From Rallus limicola (lineage: Eukaryota; Chordata; Aves; Gruiformes; Rallidae), in assembly GCA_022605955.1 (NCBI GenBank), contig JAKCOZ010000018.1:4534001-4598000 (forward strand): a stretch of 64,000 nt of DNA. Direction: 5' to 3'. Below are positions 38,126-49,200 of the stretch, piece by piece (position 1 is the stretch's first letter; each line of letters begins with the position of its first letter). The position numbers and the translations under genes are program-made. The notes below the pieces were generated by a model, which was given only the letters and a program-made list of their open reading frames with translations, had not been told where the DNA came from and made no database searches.

Positions 38126-38934
38126 ACCGTGTGCCAGATCTAATGGATAATGAATATATTATGTCAGCAGAACCGCCTCAGCAAAGCTCCTGGGGAATCA
38201 GAGGGGGCTACTGCAGTGACATGTAGGGTCACAGATGTTGTGCTGATTTACTGATGGAGTGATTGTGTAATTAGGTAATCAATGGTGGGTAGAGGACTAT
38301 ATGTGGACAGTTTATTTTATATAAATAAAGACCATACAAGGCTCATGTTCTGGACTATGTAAGACTGCATTTTGGTTTGGCATCCTTATTTGTAAATTCT
38401 TGACAATACATTCCAGAAGTCTGAGGGTGGAAGGCCAGCAGCCATCTGACTCCAAACACTACACTTACCTATTTTCACAAAGTTTTACATGATTACTTGT
38501 GTAATTTACAAAACTCAAATTTTCTACCTTGATTAAAATAAAATTCACCTTGCTTTGTAGTTCAGCTGTACTTGTGCTGCAGCTTTTAACAACTCATGCA
38601 GAAATAAAAAGCAGTCCTGGTGCTGGAAACATGAAACATCCCTAAGCATTTGCTCTACATTTACTCTACTCTCACTAAAAGCATTTAGTAACATTTACTT
38701 TGTTCTTCTGAATGAAAGTAGGTTTAAAAAAAATCTAGAGGGAGAAGTTTACATCTTTAAATATTGTTATAAACATTCTGTATGTTTATGATAGAAGTGG
38801 CTGTTAATAGAAAAATGTGTTACTTACTTTTAAAAAATAAGCCAGATGATTTAACTCTTTAGCAAAGATGACAAATGGTTACGAATTTATATTTCTGTCT
38901 TCTCCCTAATTCAGATTGACTGTGTAACAGCAGC
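38126..38934. other. Intergenic, candidate right part of element C
   Basis: The first 160 bases carry CpG and TAATTA-type motifs (GTAATTAGG near 38268) and may belong with element C. The remainder is plain AT-rich sequence. Confidence 0.45.
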
Positions 38935-39235
38935 TGAACGCCCCTCTCACTGGTTCCACTTTAATGTAAGGATGACACTTGGCCTCCCGTACCACGCACA
39001 GCAGAGGCCCGAGTAATCCAAACACTCTCCAGTGCGGGAATACACCTGTCTGGTTCCCCGTCATGTTAATGACAGTCTCTCAGTTGGGTTTTTGGCATCC
39101 ATAGGAACTTCCCTACAGTGCCTGTGACAACAAGTTCCAGTTGGGGCTTGGCATCCATGAGGATTTCCTCCTAGGAGTCTGTGACAAGTGTGCGCTGACG
39201 TGGATCTTCAGGGAAAAGCGTTATTTACTCATTAT
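38935..39235. other. CpG-richer patch, possible decayed mobile element
   Basis: About ten CpG dinucleotides in 300 bases, against very few in the flanking kilobases. Examples lie in ACGCCCCTC, CCCGTACCACGC, GGCCCGAGT, GTGCGGGAA and GCGCTGACGTGG. The patch includes a 57-bp tandem duplication. Higher GC with undecayed CpG suggests a later arrival or protection from methylation. I could not find paired LTR ends or a target-site duplication, so identity is open. Confidence 0.35.
39081..39190. repeat. Two-copy 57-bp tandem repeat, diverged
   Basis: Unit 1 starts CAGTTGGGTTTTTGGCATCC at 39081; unit 2 starts CAGTTGGGGCTTGGCATCCA at 39138. Both go on through an AGGA.TTCC block to a GTCTGTGACAA / GCCTGTGACAA block, each followed by CAAG or GTG. 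The units have diverged by roughly a quarter, so the duplication is not recent. Confidence 0.85.
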
Positions 39236-42200
39236 TCAAAAGTATGAAGAAAAAGACAGAAGGTATGAACAGGCAAAGGACAGGAAACATGGTTATGACA
39301 TGTTTTGTCCGTGGTAGAGAAGCAGATGGCTTCTGCTTCATTTTCTACCTTCCTCCCTCTGCAAGCCTTTGCCAAACTGTCAGCTTTTCACTGACACCCT
39401 GGGCAGTCATTTACTCAGTTCCCCTACCTTTACTATGGGCACGGGATCCTCTTTGATGCCTGGCTTTAACTCTGGAAAGAATAATCCATTCCAGCCAGAG
39501 GGAAGCCAAATGGAGAACACATGTTAACAAAGTGGGACAAATGTTTTATTCTCATCCCTACTGCATTCCTTCAACATTTCTTTTGGGGCAAGTCTGTAGT
39601 AGGTAGACCACAATAAAGAAGCAAACAAAAAAGCCAGGCATGCTCAGAATAAGTAATGCAGATTCTTCTCAGTTTAACACTGTCAGAAATTTCATCCCTA
39701 ACAAACTATTTACAAAAAGATAGATTTTTTTATTCTAATAGATGCCTTTTCCTGTACTGTGTTTACAGGTATACAAACCTCTGGACCATGTTGTAACAAT
39801 ATCAAGTTACATACGAAGTATTTTTACCCTATTTAAGGATGAACATACAGAGTATTCTGTGTCTAGATCAACTTAAACTTCACTATTACGTGGTTTAACA
39901 CCTCCTCCCTCTCTCCCACCCCAGTATTGTGCACCCTTCACTAGCAGCTATATAGGTTAGCACCTAAAATAAAAGCAGGCTATTACTTTTACTTATATTT
40001 TAGATTTATTTGCTCACTTTGTACACCCCACTATGAGATGAATACTCCTAAGACCCTCATGCTACAAATCCTTTACTACTATCCATTTCAGCAAAGCATA
40101 CAATATCTTGAAGCTCTTTGCCTGGTTGTTGTTTAGTTTCCTCACTTAAGGCTTTCCCAGGCTATCTGAATGGTGAACTTCCCTTTTTCAGCTCTTCCTT
40201 TAATAGAAAAGTATTCCCTCCTCCAAAATAATCCCTACTTTTCCCAAGTCCTGAGAGGCAGAACAGGTACACTTGGCACTTAGCACAAAGAGAGAGAGAG
40301 AGATTTGCTAAGTTGACTTCCAATAGAAGATGTAAGGGTCATCCCCAAAATCAAAAGGTAACCACCAGATGCCTACAGATTTCCCACTCCTCTATGAATC
40401 CTGTAGATCTGAGGGTTACCTCAGGGTTACCCTGGTCCCCTTGTCTTCATGAGATAGCGAGCAAGCCTGTGCAAGCAAGCAAGACATATTCCCCTCTTCA
40501 TGAATCATCCAGAAAGAAGTACATGATGGAGACAAACCCTATTGGAAGAATTTTACCTTGTCACACACAGAATAGTTTTTATTCACAAGGGTCATGCTAT
40601 TCAGATCAGTTCTTCAAAACCATCATTGTGGGAGATGACAAGTGAAAGCATAATTCCCAGAGCTGATGCTTAGACACACCTCTAACAAATCAGTAGGATG
40701 AGTAAGTTTTCAATATTTTTAAAAGTCATCATGAAAATGACTCATGTGGGCTATGTCAAAGTGATAGCAATTTTAAACCAAATTTAATCTCACTCTGCTT
40801 CAGCTTCCTTATGTAGAAAACTAGGTTTGTCTTTGGAATTAGAATAAAGTTATAATGAAATTCTGAATAATGGGTTTATCGATCTTTAATGTCTGCACAG
40901 TGCTTAGCCCTTTACTAAGTGTGTAAGAGCAAGAGGGTGAAAATTCTTGAAGATATAAAGAGATATGGCTGGAACAACATGTGCTGTGGTGGTTTACAAA
41001 ACGTAGGCGAAAGGCAGCAAAAGATGTTTAGACATGCCTGGGAAAAAGGAGGGGGTAAACAAAAGAAATGTATGGGTGAGAGAGAGGAGTCTTACATAAT
41101 GCTTCCACAGTCCTCACACAAGAACAGAGAGGAGTCTTCATACAGGAGAATCTTTACAGAGCCCCCAAAAGGAAGGAAGCAATGAGAGGAAAAAAAGACA
41201 AGAGACAAAGTAAGTAGATAAAACTGAAAGGAGAATGAAACTGAAATGGATGTGGATAGAAGGAGTATAAAAATGTTCACCTTGGCTATTACTATTTCTA
41301 GGAATATTTACTGTATTTAAGGTAACTAGAACACACCTTACGAAGACTTCACTTAAAAGGACTCACAACCTTCTCAGCAGTTCTTTCTTACTATGCTACT
41401 TTATTATTTGCAACTTCCACAGGTTGGATTTTATGTCTAAATCATGGACCATATTTTTGCACGCACCTAAAAAATTCATGTTAAAAATCAACTTTATCAA
41501 AGGACACAAATGCTGAGCAGAAATACCTTGGAGGTATAATAATATAAAATATGACACATAATATTAAATAAATAATTCTATTAGGAAATTAAGCAAAATA
41601 TATTGAAATATATTGGGAGTAAAATAACAATCTTTAAGACTGAAATTAAATGGAATTTAATAATTCAGATTAATTGTTCCCTTTCAAAATTTCACAAAAT
41701 AATTACTAGGTATAAAACATTAAGTTTTCAATAAAACAGCATTTTTAAATATTTTTTTCAATGAAGATTCTTTGGGCTGGTTATAATAGAAAAACTTCTT
41801 GTTCAAAATACCTTTGTAAGATTACAGGGTTTCTACACTTTTAATCATCTCCAGTGGTCAATATAGATGTTTTTCTGCAAAAATAACAAGCATTCTTAAA
41901 TTTAGAAACTGTTTTACATGCAAAAGAGGACACATCATTTTACTTGTGCAGTAAATACATGTCCTTTCCTGGTTCTTTTAAATGTTATTGGAAATATTGA
42001 TACCTGATGCATTGATGCTCACCTTCAGTTTCTGTGCTCTCATGAGGGACTATTCCCAATACTGCTGTGTATGTTGCTGCTTAATAGCTATTTTAATGAG
42101 AACGATTACTCGGTCTTTACCACAATGTTCTTGATTCAGTCCTCATGTCACCACCTGTTGCCATGCCATCCCAAGACTTCTGGATTACCCTGCCACTTTA

Positions 42201-44224
42201 TTGGGCAGCTACATACACTGGGCTGCCAATTGTGTAACATGCTGACTGTCAGAACACACTTCAATCCTACCATGTCCCTTCCTTGATGACATCTACTGTA
42301 ACCCTTTAGTCTCTTCACAAAGTGACAAAACTTACACAGTTCCAGAATAAAAAATCCAGATCTATCATGCTGTATATTTTGTATGTGATTGGGAATTTTT
42401 TTTCCTCAAATATGATTCCATTGTCCCAGAAATGAAAAAATGGGTCCATTTATCTCCAACTCATGTCTGAACTTCATCTGAAAAAAGAGGACATTGTTGA
42501 TCCTGAAGTATTAATCAGAAGAGAGGAACAAATGTTCTACATTTTCTCCCTCAGTTTCACATCTCTTCTAAGCAACAGCATGCATCGTGCGTATCCTCTT
42601 TCCTTCAACTCATATGCCCTAAATAGTTTTGTCCTTGCCAGTGAGGAAGAATATATGTTACAACAAAGCATGCAATAGAGATGATTTTTAATGGAATTTT
42701 TCATTGCTAAGGAAGTAATGATACAGCAGCCTCACAGCACAATGTCTTACTCGAGACATGAACTGTCATTTCATTCATGTCATTCAAACAGCAAACTTTC
42801 CTTCCTTTCCCTATAAAGCCAAACATTCAGTGTTCTCATCAATTGAGAACTATAACATTTCCAAAGAGGCCTAAGACAACATTATTACATGCCACAAATC
42901 AGTCTTGTAAGTTCAAATGATGAAATGCAAAATGTCAAACATACACTTTTTCTTGTCAAATGGATATTCTTCTACCATATATTTAATGTACAACTTCTAT
43001 AACTTTCCATCAACTTTCTGGATTTCTTGAAGGAAGAGAGGCAGTTACTGTTAGGCTTTTTTTTTTTAAATGCCAAAGACAGGAATTACAGAAATATTCC
43101 CAGATCCTCCCAGTATAGCTGTGAAAAACACATGCCACCGTGCATCAATGTCCACATCTACCTTCTGTGGGGTTTACACTTGTATTGCATTTGGAATCAG
43201 TTTTCCAAATTTTGAAAATTTTGTCCAAGCAACCTACTTTGAAAAAGCTCTTGTCTTTGCACATTCAAAATCTCATGGCATTCATGGTACAGCGGTGAAG
43301 AACTGAAGCATAATGGGAGTAAATAACTCGTGTTATCCAGGACTCCACCCAAGGAACAACTGCACCATGTGCATTGTGGGTTTTATGTACTATTTCCATT
43401 GAACTGTTAAATATTAAACATAAACAACGAATTTACTATCACAAGAGGTTTTCAACCCGCAATTCCAAGAAAAATACCTTCTACAGAACACTACATCATC
43501 ATGTAATTAATGCTAAATCATTTGCAGGATCTTTGTAATTATATTCTCCTGTTATTCTTAAGCCCCATGGAAGCGAAATCAGACCACCTCTGATTTACAT
43601 GGGTACAGTCCCATACACTTGAAGTTAACTATGACCCTAATTACTTTTTCTGAGTTACAACATAATGGTTAAAAATACCTTTATACACTGCAACTATTTA
43701 CAATGCAACCTCAAACAATCCTCCGCTCCTTACAGCTCCTATATTAAGTGTGTGACAAAGACCATTTGCTGCAATGTGTGTCTCAACTTTTTCTTGGCAT
43801 GAAAATATAGCATGGTTTGTTCTTTACTTCTTTTCTGTTTTAGAGAATGCGGTGAGTACTTAAGGAAGCAGATCTTTCCTCTCTAACCTCCATTAGAATA
43901 TACATGCCAGATTTGCGCTTTATTTCTTTCTTAATTTATGGTTTACATGGTGGTCTAAAAGCATTTCACAGGTGTTTGCTGGAACTCATTAGACTATTTG
44001 GAACTCCTTCATGCTCTCTAAAAGGCAATTAAAATGTGTCTGCAAATTACCTCATGTGGTCTGAAGCACAGCTGCCTCTCATCCCCCTGTTACTACGCGG
44101 TGTGTCCAAACGGAACAGAAAAGCTGCTTTGATACCTGCAGTTTACAAAGGCAAATCATGCCTTCATGAGTGACAAAAATCCTCTGCCTGCTTCTTCAGT
44201 CTTCAATGGAATTGCCTTTGTTGC
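39236..44224. other. Intergenic, no supported gene
   Basis: Unique AT-rich DNA. An (AG)n stretch of about 14 bases lies near 40289-40303 and a short 11-base tandem (AGGGTTACCTC / AGGGTTACCCT) near 40412-40433. All open frames are 110 codons or less with no domain. The segment 43500-43620 is complex and CpG-bearing (GGAAGCGAAATC) with GTAATTAATG, another weak candidate for conserved non-coding DNA. Confidence 0.6.
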
Positions 44225-44239
44225 CACACACACACACAA
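44225..44239. repeat. Short (CA)n tract
   Basis: About fourteen bases of CA repeat. A minus-strand open frame crosses it and is not a gene. Confidence 0.85.
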
Positions 44240-46132
44240 AAAGGTTGATAACAAGTCAAGAGACACAACTAGTTGATTAAGTATGAAACAGATGCAATGG
44301 GAAACCAGCAAGTACTCAAGTAATTCAAAGAGCAATTGCCCCATACTTAAGAAATCCCAGGTATGCACAGGTGAAGCATGTTATTCTAAAGAGGTAAGAT
44401 ACATGGGACAGTATATCTATTTATTGTTTCCAATTAAAAGGGAGGGGTGAAAAAAAACCAAGGGTACTTAAAAAACGTACCATGGTTCTCCAAGTATCTG
44501 GCAATTAAAAACTCAGCTTGAATTTCTATTTAGCTACTTTTCAGAGAGATCAAACTCACTGAAATAAAGAATTTTTTTAATTCTCCATCCTTACTAAACT
44601 GCCACTTCATTGGAAATTCTGCCTGAGTAAATACTGAATGAATGATTCTTAAACCTTTTTTGTTCAATTGTTTTGTCTAGTTTATTTTACTTTTAAAAAC
44701 AAGCTATGACACCAAACAGTTACATTTTTTCATTAGGTGCTGACCAATCAAAGTAAAATTCCACAAGGTATTTAATCACTGACTTTTCTACATGCAATTA
44801 GCAGTTCCAGAGGAGGATGCTGTAACTGAAGTCTAAACCACAAAGGTTCAGCTCCAACATTCTTCTCTGCCCAGGTGCAGAAAGGAAAAGGCATGTCTGG
44901 CTTTCCTTCTACTCTGGGGTAAATCAGAGCCTGGAACAGCTTTCCGGCTACAGTCCCATCCTCCTATCTTCCTCTGCTCCAAAATCACAACCATCAGTGG
45001 CAATACAAATCCTTCAAGCTTCCTTGTTTCCTCAGCACCCACCATATCAAATGTACTTGGAGCTCTAATGAGTGCCAGGGCCCTTTCCCACCATGACTGG
45101 CCCCTCATCCCAACACTCCAGTACTTTCCCACTCCCCCAACCCAACCTCAGCCACAGTTTCCATTTAAGCCTCTGCAGTCACAATACTCCATGCAGCTGC
45201 AATAATAGCAACCATCACACCTGCAGCCATTCCAAACAAATTTTCACCTCTCCTATTTCTCAGCTTACCCTCTCTCTTTCCTTTCATTCTCTTCCTGTTA
45301 CTTGCTTCCAGTAAGCCATAAAAGATGAATAAGTAGATACCATGCCTTTTAAACAACATAGTGACTTGTAGTTACACAACAACACACTGTCGCTTAATGG
45401 GAAATTTTACATGGGACATTTGGATTGAATTGAGGGCTCAGTAGGACTCCTGCAAAAGTAGCAGCTGTGGGTCTGAAGGCAAGCCCAAATACGTTCTACA
45501 TTTTCAAGTGAAGTCACATTCTCAGTAGCAGTGAGTGCAGTGCTTAGGTTAAAGTGCAATTCCTAACATGTAGTAGGGACTCGCAGATTACAGCAAGACC
45601 TATCTGAAGATACAGAATACAGTGTAGTCTAGAATGTACATACACAGTAATTACACTAAATAGCAAAAATCTGTGGTGTCATCCCACCAGCTCTTATGGA
45701 AATCATTTTATTAGTAGACTCAGTGAGACCAGGTACTTAAATATGAACACACAGCACCCCCATGTTTCTGGACCCTGAGTCTTTATAGTAAACTTGCAAA
45801 CAAACAGCACATTCTTCTCAAAATAGCCTGAGGGATAACCTTGTCTTTCTTGTGAACACAAAGTTATTAGCTCTGTCAGAGTCTTACAAGACATCAAAGT
45901 AATTGCTTTGGTGCCTGATTCCACATCTGTTTTTAATTATCAGAAAAAAACCAACTTACTATCACGTAACATTCAACCACCAGATTTACACACTGAAACT
46001 TCCAACAAGCTTAATCATGTAATCATTTACAAATTCCTAGAGATCCTGTCTTCTGAATCCCCACAGCACCCTGCCTAGTCTATAATCACCTTAGAGGTTT
46101 CCTAAATGTACCGTGGTTATGATGTGATGATT
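44240..46132. other. Intergenic, no supported gene
   Basis: Unique sequence, a little C-rich at 44850-45300, where opposing open frames of 64-94 codons reflect composition. No known repeat seen. Confidence 0.6.
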
Positions 46133-46275
46133 CTGTGGCTGCCCCTGGATCCCTGGCATGGTTCAAGGCCAGGCTGGGTGGGGCTCTGGAGGGTGTCCCT
46201 GCCCATGGCAGGGGGAGTGGGGCAGGGTTCCGAGGTCCCTTCCCACCCAAACAAGTCTGGGATTCTATGATTCCA
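46133..46275 (+). mobile_element. CR1 LINE, 5'-truncated 3' end
   Basis: Plus-strand CR1: GGATCCCTGGCATGGTTCAA, GGCCAGGCTGGGTGGGGCTC, then GGTGTCCCTGCCCATGGCAG, GGTCCCTTCCCACCCAAAC, and the tail GGGATTCTATGATTCC. Compared with the usual order, the AGCAACCTGGTCTAGTGG-type block between the GGGGCTC and GGTGTCCC blocks is missing, so about 20 bases are deleted. The match is closer to consensus than in the other two CR1 copies, so this is probably the youngest of them. Opposing open frames of 65 and 89 codons across it are artefacts. Confidence 0.93.
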
Positions 46276-49200
46276 AAACTCCTTCTGTGCTGTTGGAAGT
46301 ACGGTCAGGCCCAAGCTAAGATAGTCAGACTTAGGCTGTTACTTGCACTAACTAAACATATTTGTAATTTTGTAAATAAAATGCACCCACAATCAAATCA
46401 ATAAAACAGCGATATGACACTCACAGTAAATATACTCTTCAGAACTGCAGAAATTTTGGGGTGTCATCTTACATGAGTTACTCTAGTGGCGGTATCAATG
46501 GTAATGTCAGTAATGGCTCTGAATTTACTTGCTTTGAATGCAGTTTGAGATCCTAATAGGAATATTTTAATTTAAAGGTAGCACCTGTTGTGTCATACAA
46601 TGTTTAATACAGCATACTTATTACTGCCAGTACCCAAAATCTTGGTACTTGTTATAGCTGTAGCAAAACCATGTAGAAGTTTTACTGAGTAAATCCAGAA
46701 GTTCTCTATCTATGACTCAATCAATTATCACCTCCGTTTGCAGAAGGATGATTCATGTAAATGTCTTGCAGGATTTATTTTTTGATAAAGCAAAATTTCC
46801 ATTTATTCTAAAAACTAAAGATTAGAAAAATGGCAAAGAATTCACAAAAACCCTGTTGGTTTTCATCCAGATTTGTTTTGCTATAGCTTTCCACAGTGTA
46901 GTGTGCTTATGTTTTTAGACTTGAAGGGAATGTGTATAAAAAAAAAAAATTGCGAAAAAAAGGTCTGCCTTCATTATGCTTACACCTGTCCAGTTACTAT
47001 TTTAACTTCACCTATTTTGGGGTGTCACTTTGTACTGGTCTTCTCATCTGAATTGAACTTTTTGGGAAGTGTGCCATCTTTTGTGTGTTTGTACAGCAGC
47101 TGGAATAGTTGGAGGAAACAGCTCCTACACACCACGAACTCCAGTGAGGCTACTGATCTGCTTTCAATTATGGATTAAGTATGTGCTGAATCATGTTAAA
47201 AAGGTCTTTTTCTTCATGTTGAATTAAATAACATTTATTCCTCTTCATCCTACAGATGTATCATTTTCATTTCACTGGAGACAGCTCCACACATCTCTGA
47301 GAGTGCTACTGGTATGTTCTCCCCCACCCTCTCCAACTGACACCACTTGTCAAACTGATTGATATAGCTTAAATAACCTTACCTAATACAAATTTTACTG
47401 GAAATACTGAAGGACTTACACATAAAAATACCAGGAAATAAAAAAACCCACCTGATTGCTTCTCCCGTGGGGTTCTTTTTGGGTATAAAAAGAGTATATA
47501 AAATAAATGTCTGCCACTGATTTTGTACTTTTACAATCACTAACATTTTAACAGCAGAAATGTTAAATATCAAAGTAATAGATGAGCATTCCACTAGAAG
47601 GCAATTCCACTAAATACCATAGGTATTAATCTTTCTGAATCTTAATTACACCCTTTTGACATATTATCCTGATCTGACCTTTCCTCCAGAACTGCAGGAA
47701 TAGGTGTGAGATAGGCAGGCAAACCCAGTTATGGTTGCCACCAAACAGGCATCAGTTCCAAGCAAAGACTACATGGACACAAGCTGCAGCTCATACGTGG
47801 TGCAGGAAGCCCTCGAGCCTCTGTTCTCTGACAGTTTCATTTCAATTCTAGCTTTCCTTCAAGGATTTTCTATTGGTTTACCTGTTCTGCGGCTCGTGCC
47901 CAAAACATAAAGTTTTAGTGAATTACCAAGACTGTAGAACTACATAGTATTTCTGAAGAACTAAACTTTTTGAACTAGAACCATCCAAGCAACATTTAAG
48001 AACAATTAGTAATGGCAGCCCTTAATTGAAGGAACTGAATTTCAGTTGAGAATAGGCAGTTCCAAGATTAAAAAGTAATGATTCTGCCATTAAGCCACAC
48101 TTACACCAGTCAATATTGAAAAGTATACAGATTTTATTAGATGAACTGAAGAAGCAAAAGTGGGTAACTTGGGCATGTAAGATTTAGGAAATGTTGTGTG
48201 AGAAGTACAGTGAAGGAGTATAGGAGTGAAGATGCAGGAGAGATCCAAGTCCTACGCTGACCTACTCTGCTTAAGCAAGTTATGTCATCTCTCTTGGTCA
48301 CAGTTTTCAGGTCCAACCATTGAGAGGTTTCTCCCTCCATAATATCTGATATCTTTTGTCTGATGCTCACATTGTTCTTCATGGCATTTACAAATCCAGG
48401 GGAACTTTTTATTATATTACATGATTTGACTCTCAAAGTGAAGTTTTGCATTATAAATTCCCAGCTGGAAGAATCTGCAGCGCTAAACTGCATCTATCTT
48501 GCAAGAGTTTTACAGCAATCCAACAGAGTCAAACCTCCATGACCTGCTACCTGCCTGGACCTTCTGATTGTCTTTCCTTAGAAAAACACAGGTCTGAAGC
48601 TACTGTCCGAAGCCCCTAAAGGCAAGACCACACATTATAAAATGAATGAAATTGCCACAATAATGCATTAAAGCTGAAAGTTAAAAATAGTGTCTTTATC
48701 ATTAGAAATAAAGCACAGACAAATTTTTGGGTCAAAATGCTTCCCAACTCAGTCTGAGACTTATGGCTATTTTTTTTCGATTGTTTTAACTTTTTAATTA
48801 CCTTGTCAGCAATTATTCAGACGCATAATCACTCTCATACATATCATTAAGCTGAACATAGCCTTAAAATGAATTCTTTATGTGCACAATTCTACTTGAG
48901 AAATACAGTATCAACCAAACTAAAAAAAAAAAAAAATTAAAAAATCCCACTATCTAATAGAAACATAAACATATCTCCAGAAACATGGAGACTGTTCATA
49001 ATCTGAATATATTCTCACTATTAATTATTTATATTTTTAACTGGAAGGTAACATTTTTTAGTTTTCTGTTTAAAATTGTATTGCATTAGGAATTGCCATT
49101 TTTGCTGGTACTTTGTTCATTCAAAAAGGTTAAATTATTATTAACTCTGACTAAGTGGGAGAATAAGAGTCCTTGGAATTTGTGATAGTTCAATTGGGGC

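Noticed and set aside
38413..38455. CR1-like GGGTGGAAGGCCAGCAGCCATCTGACTCC stretch, split as GGGTGGAAGG and CATCTGACTCC
   Set aside because: Only a loose resemblance to the GGTTGGAAGG..CATCTAGTCC block, with no tail units and no neighbouring CR1 blocks.
8118..44239. CA tracts as a CRISPR-like repeat array
   Set aside because: They are ordinary dinucleotide microsatellites at separate places, with no regular repeat-spacer structure.
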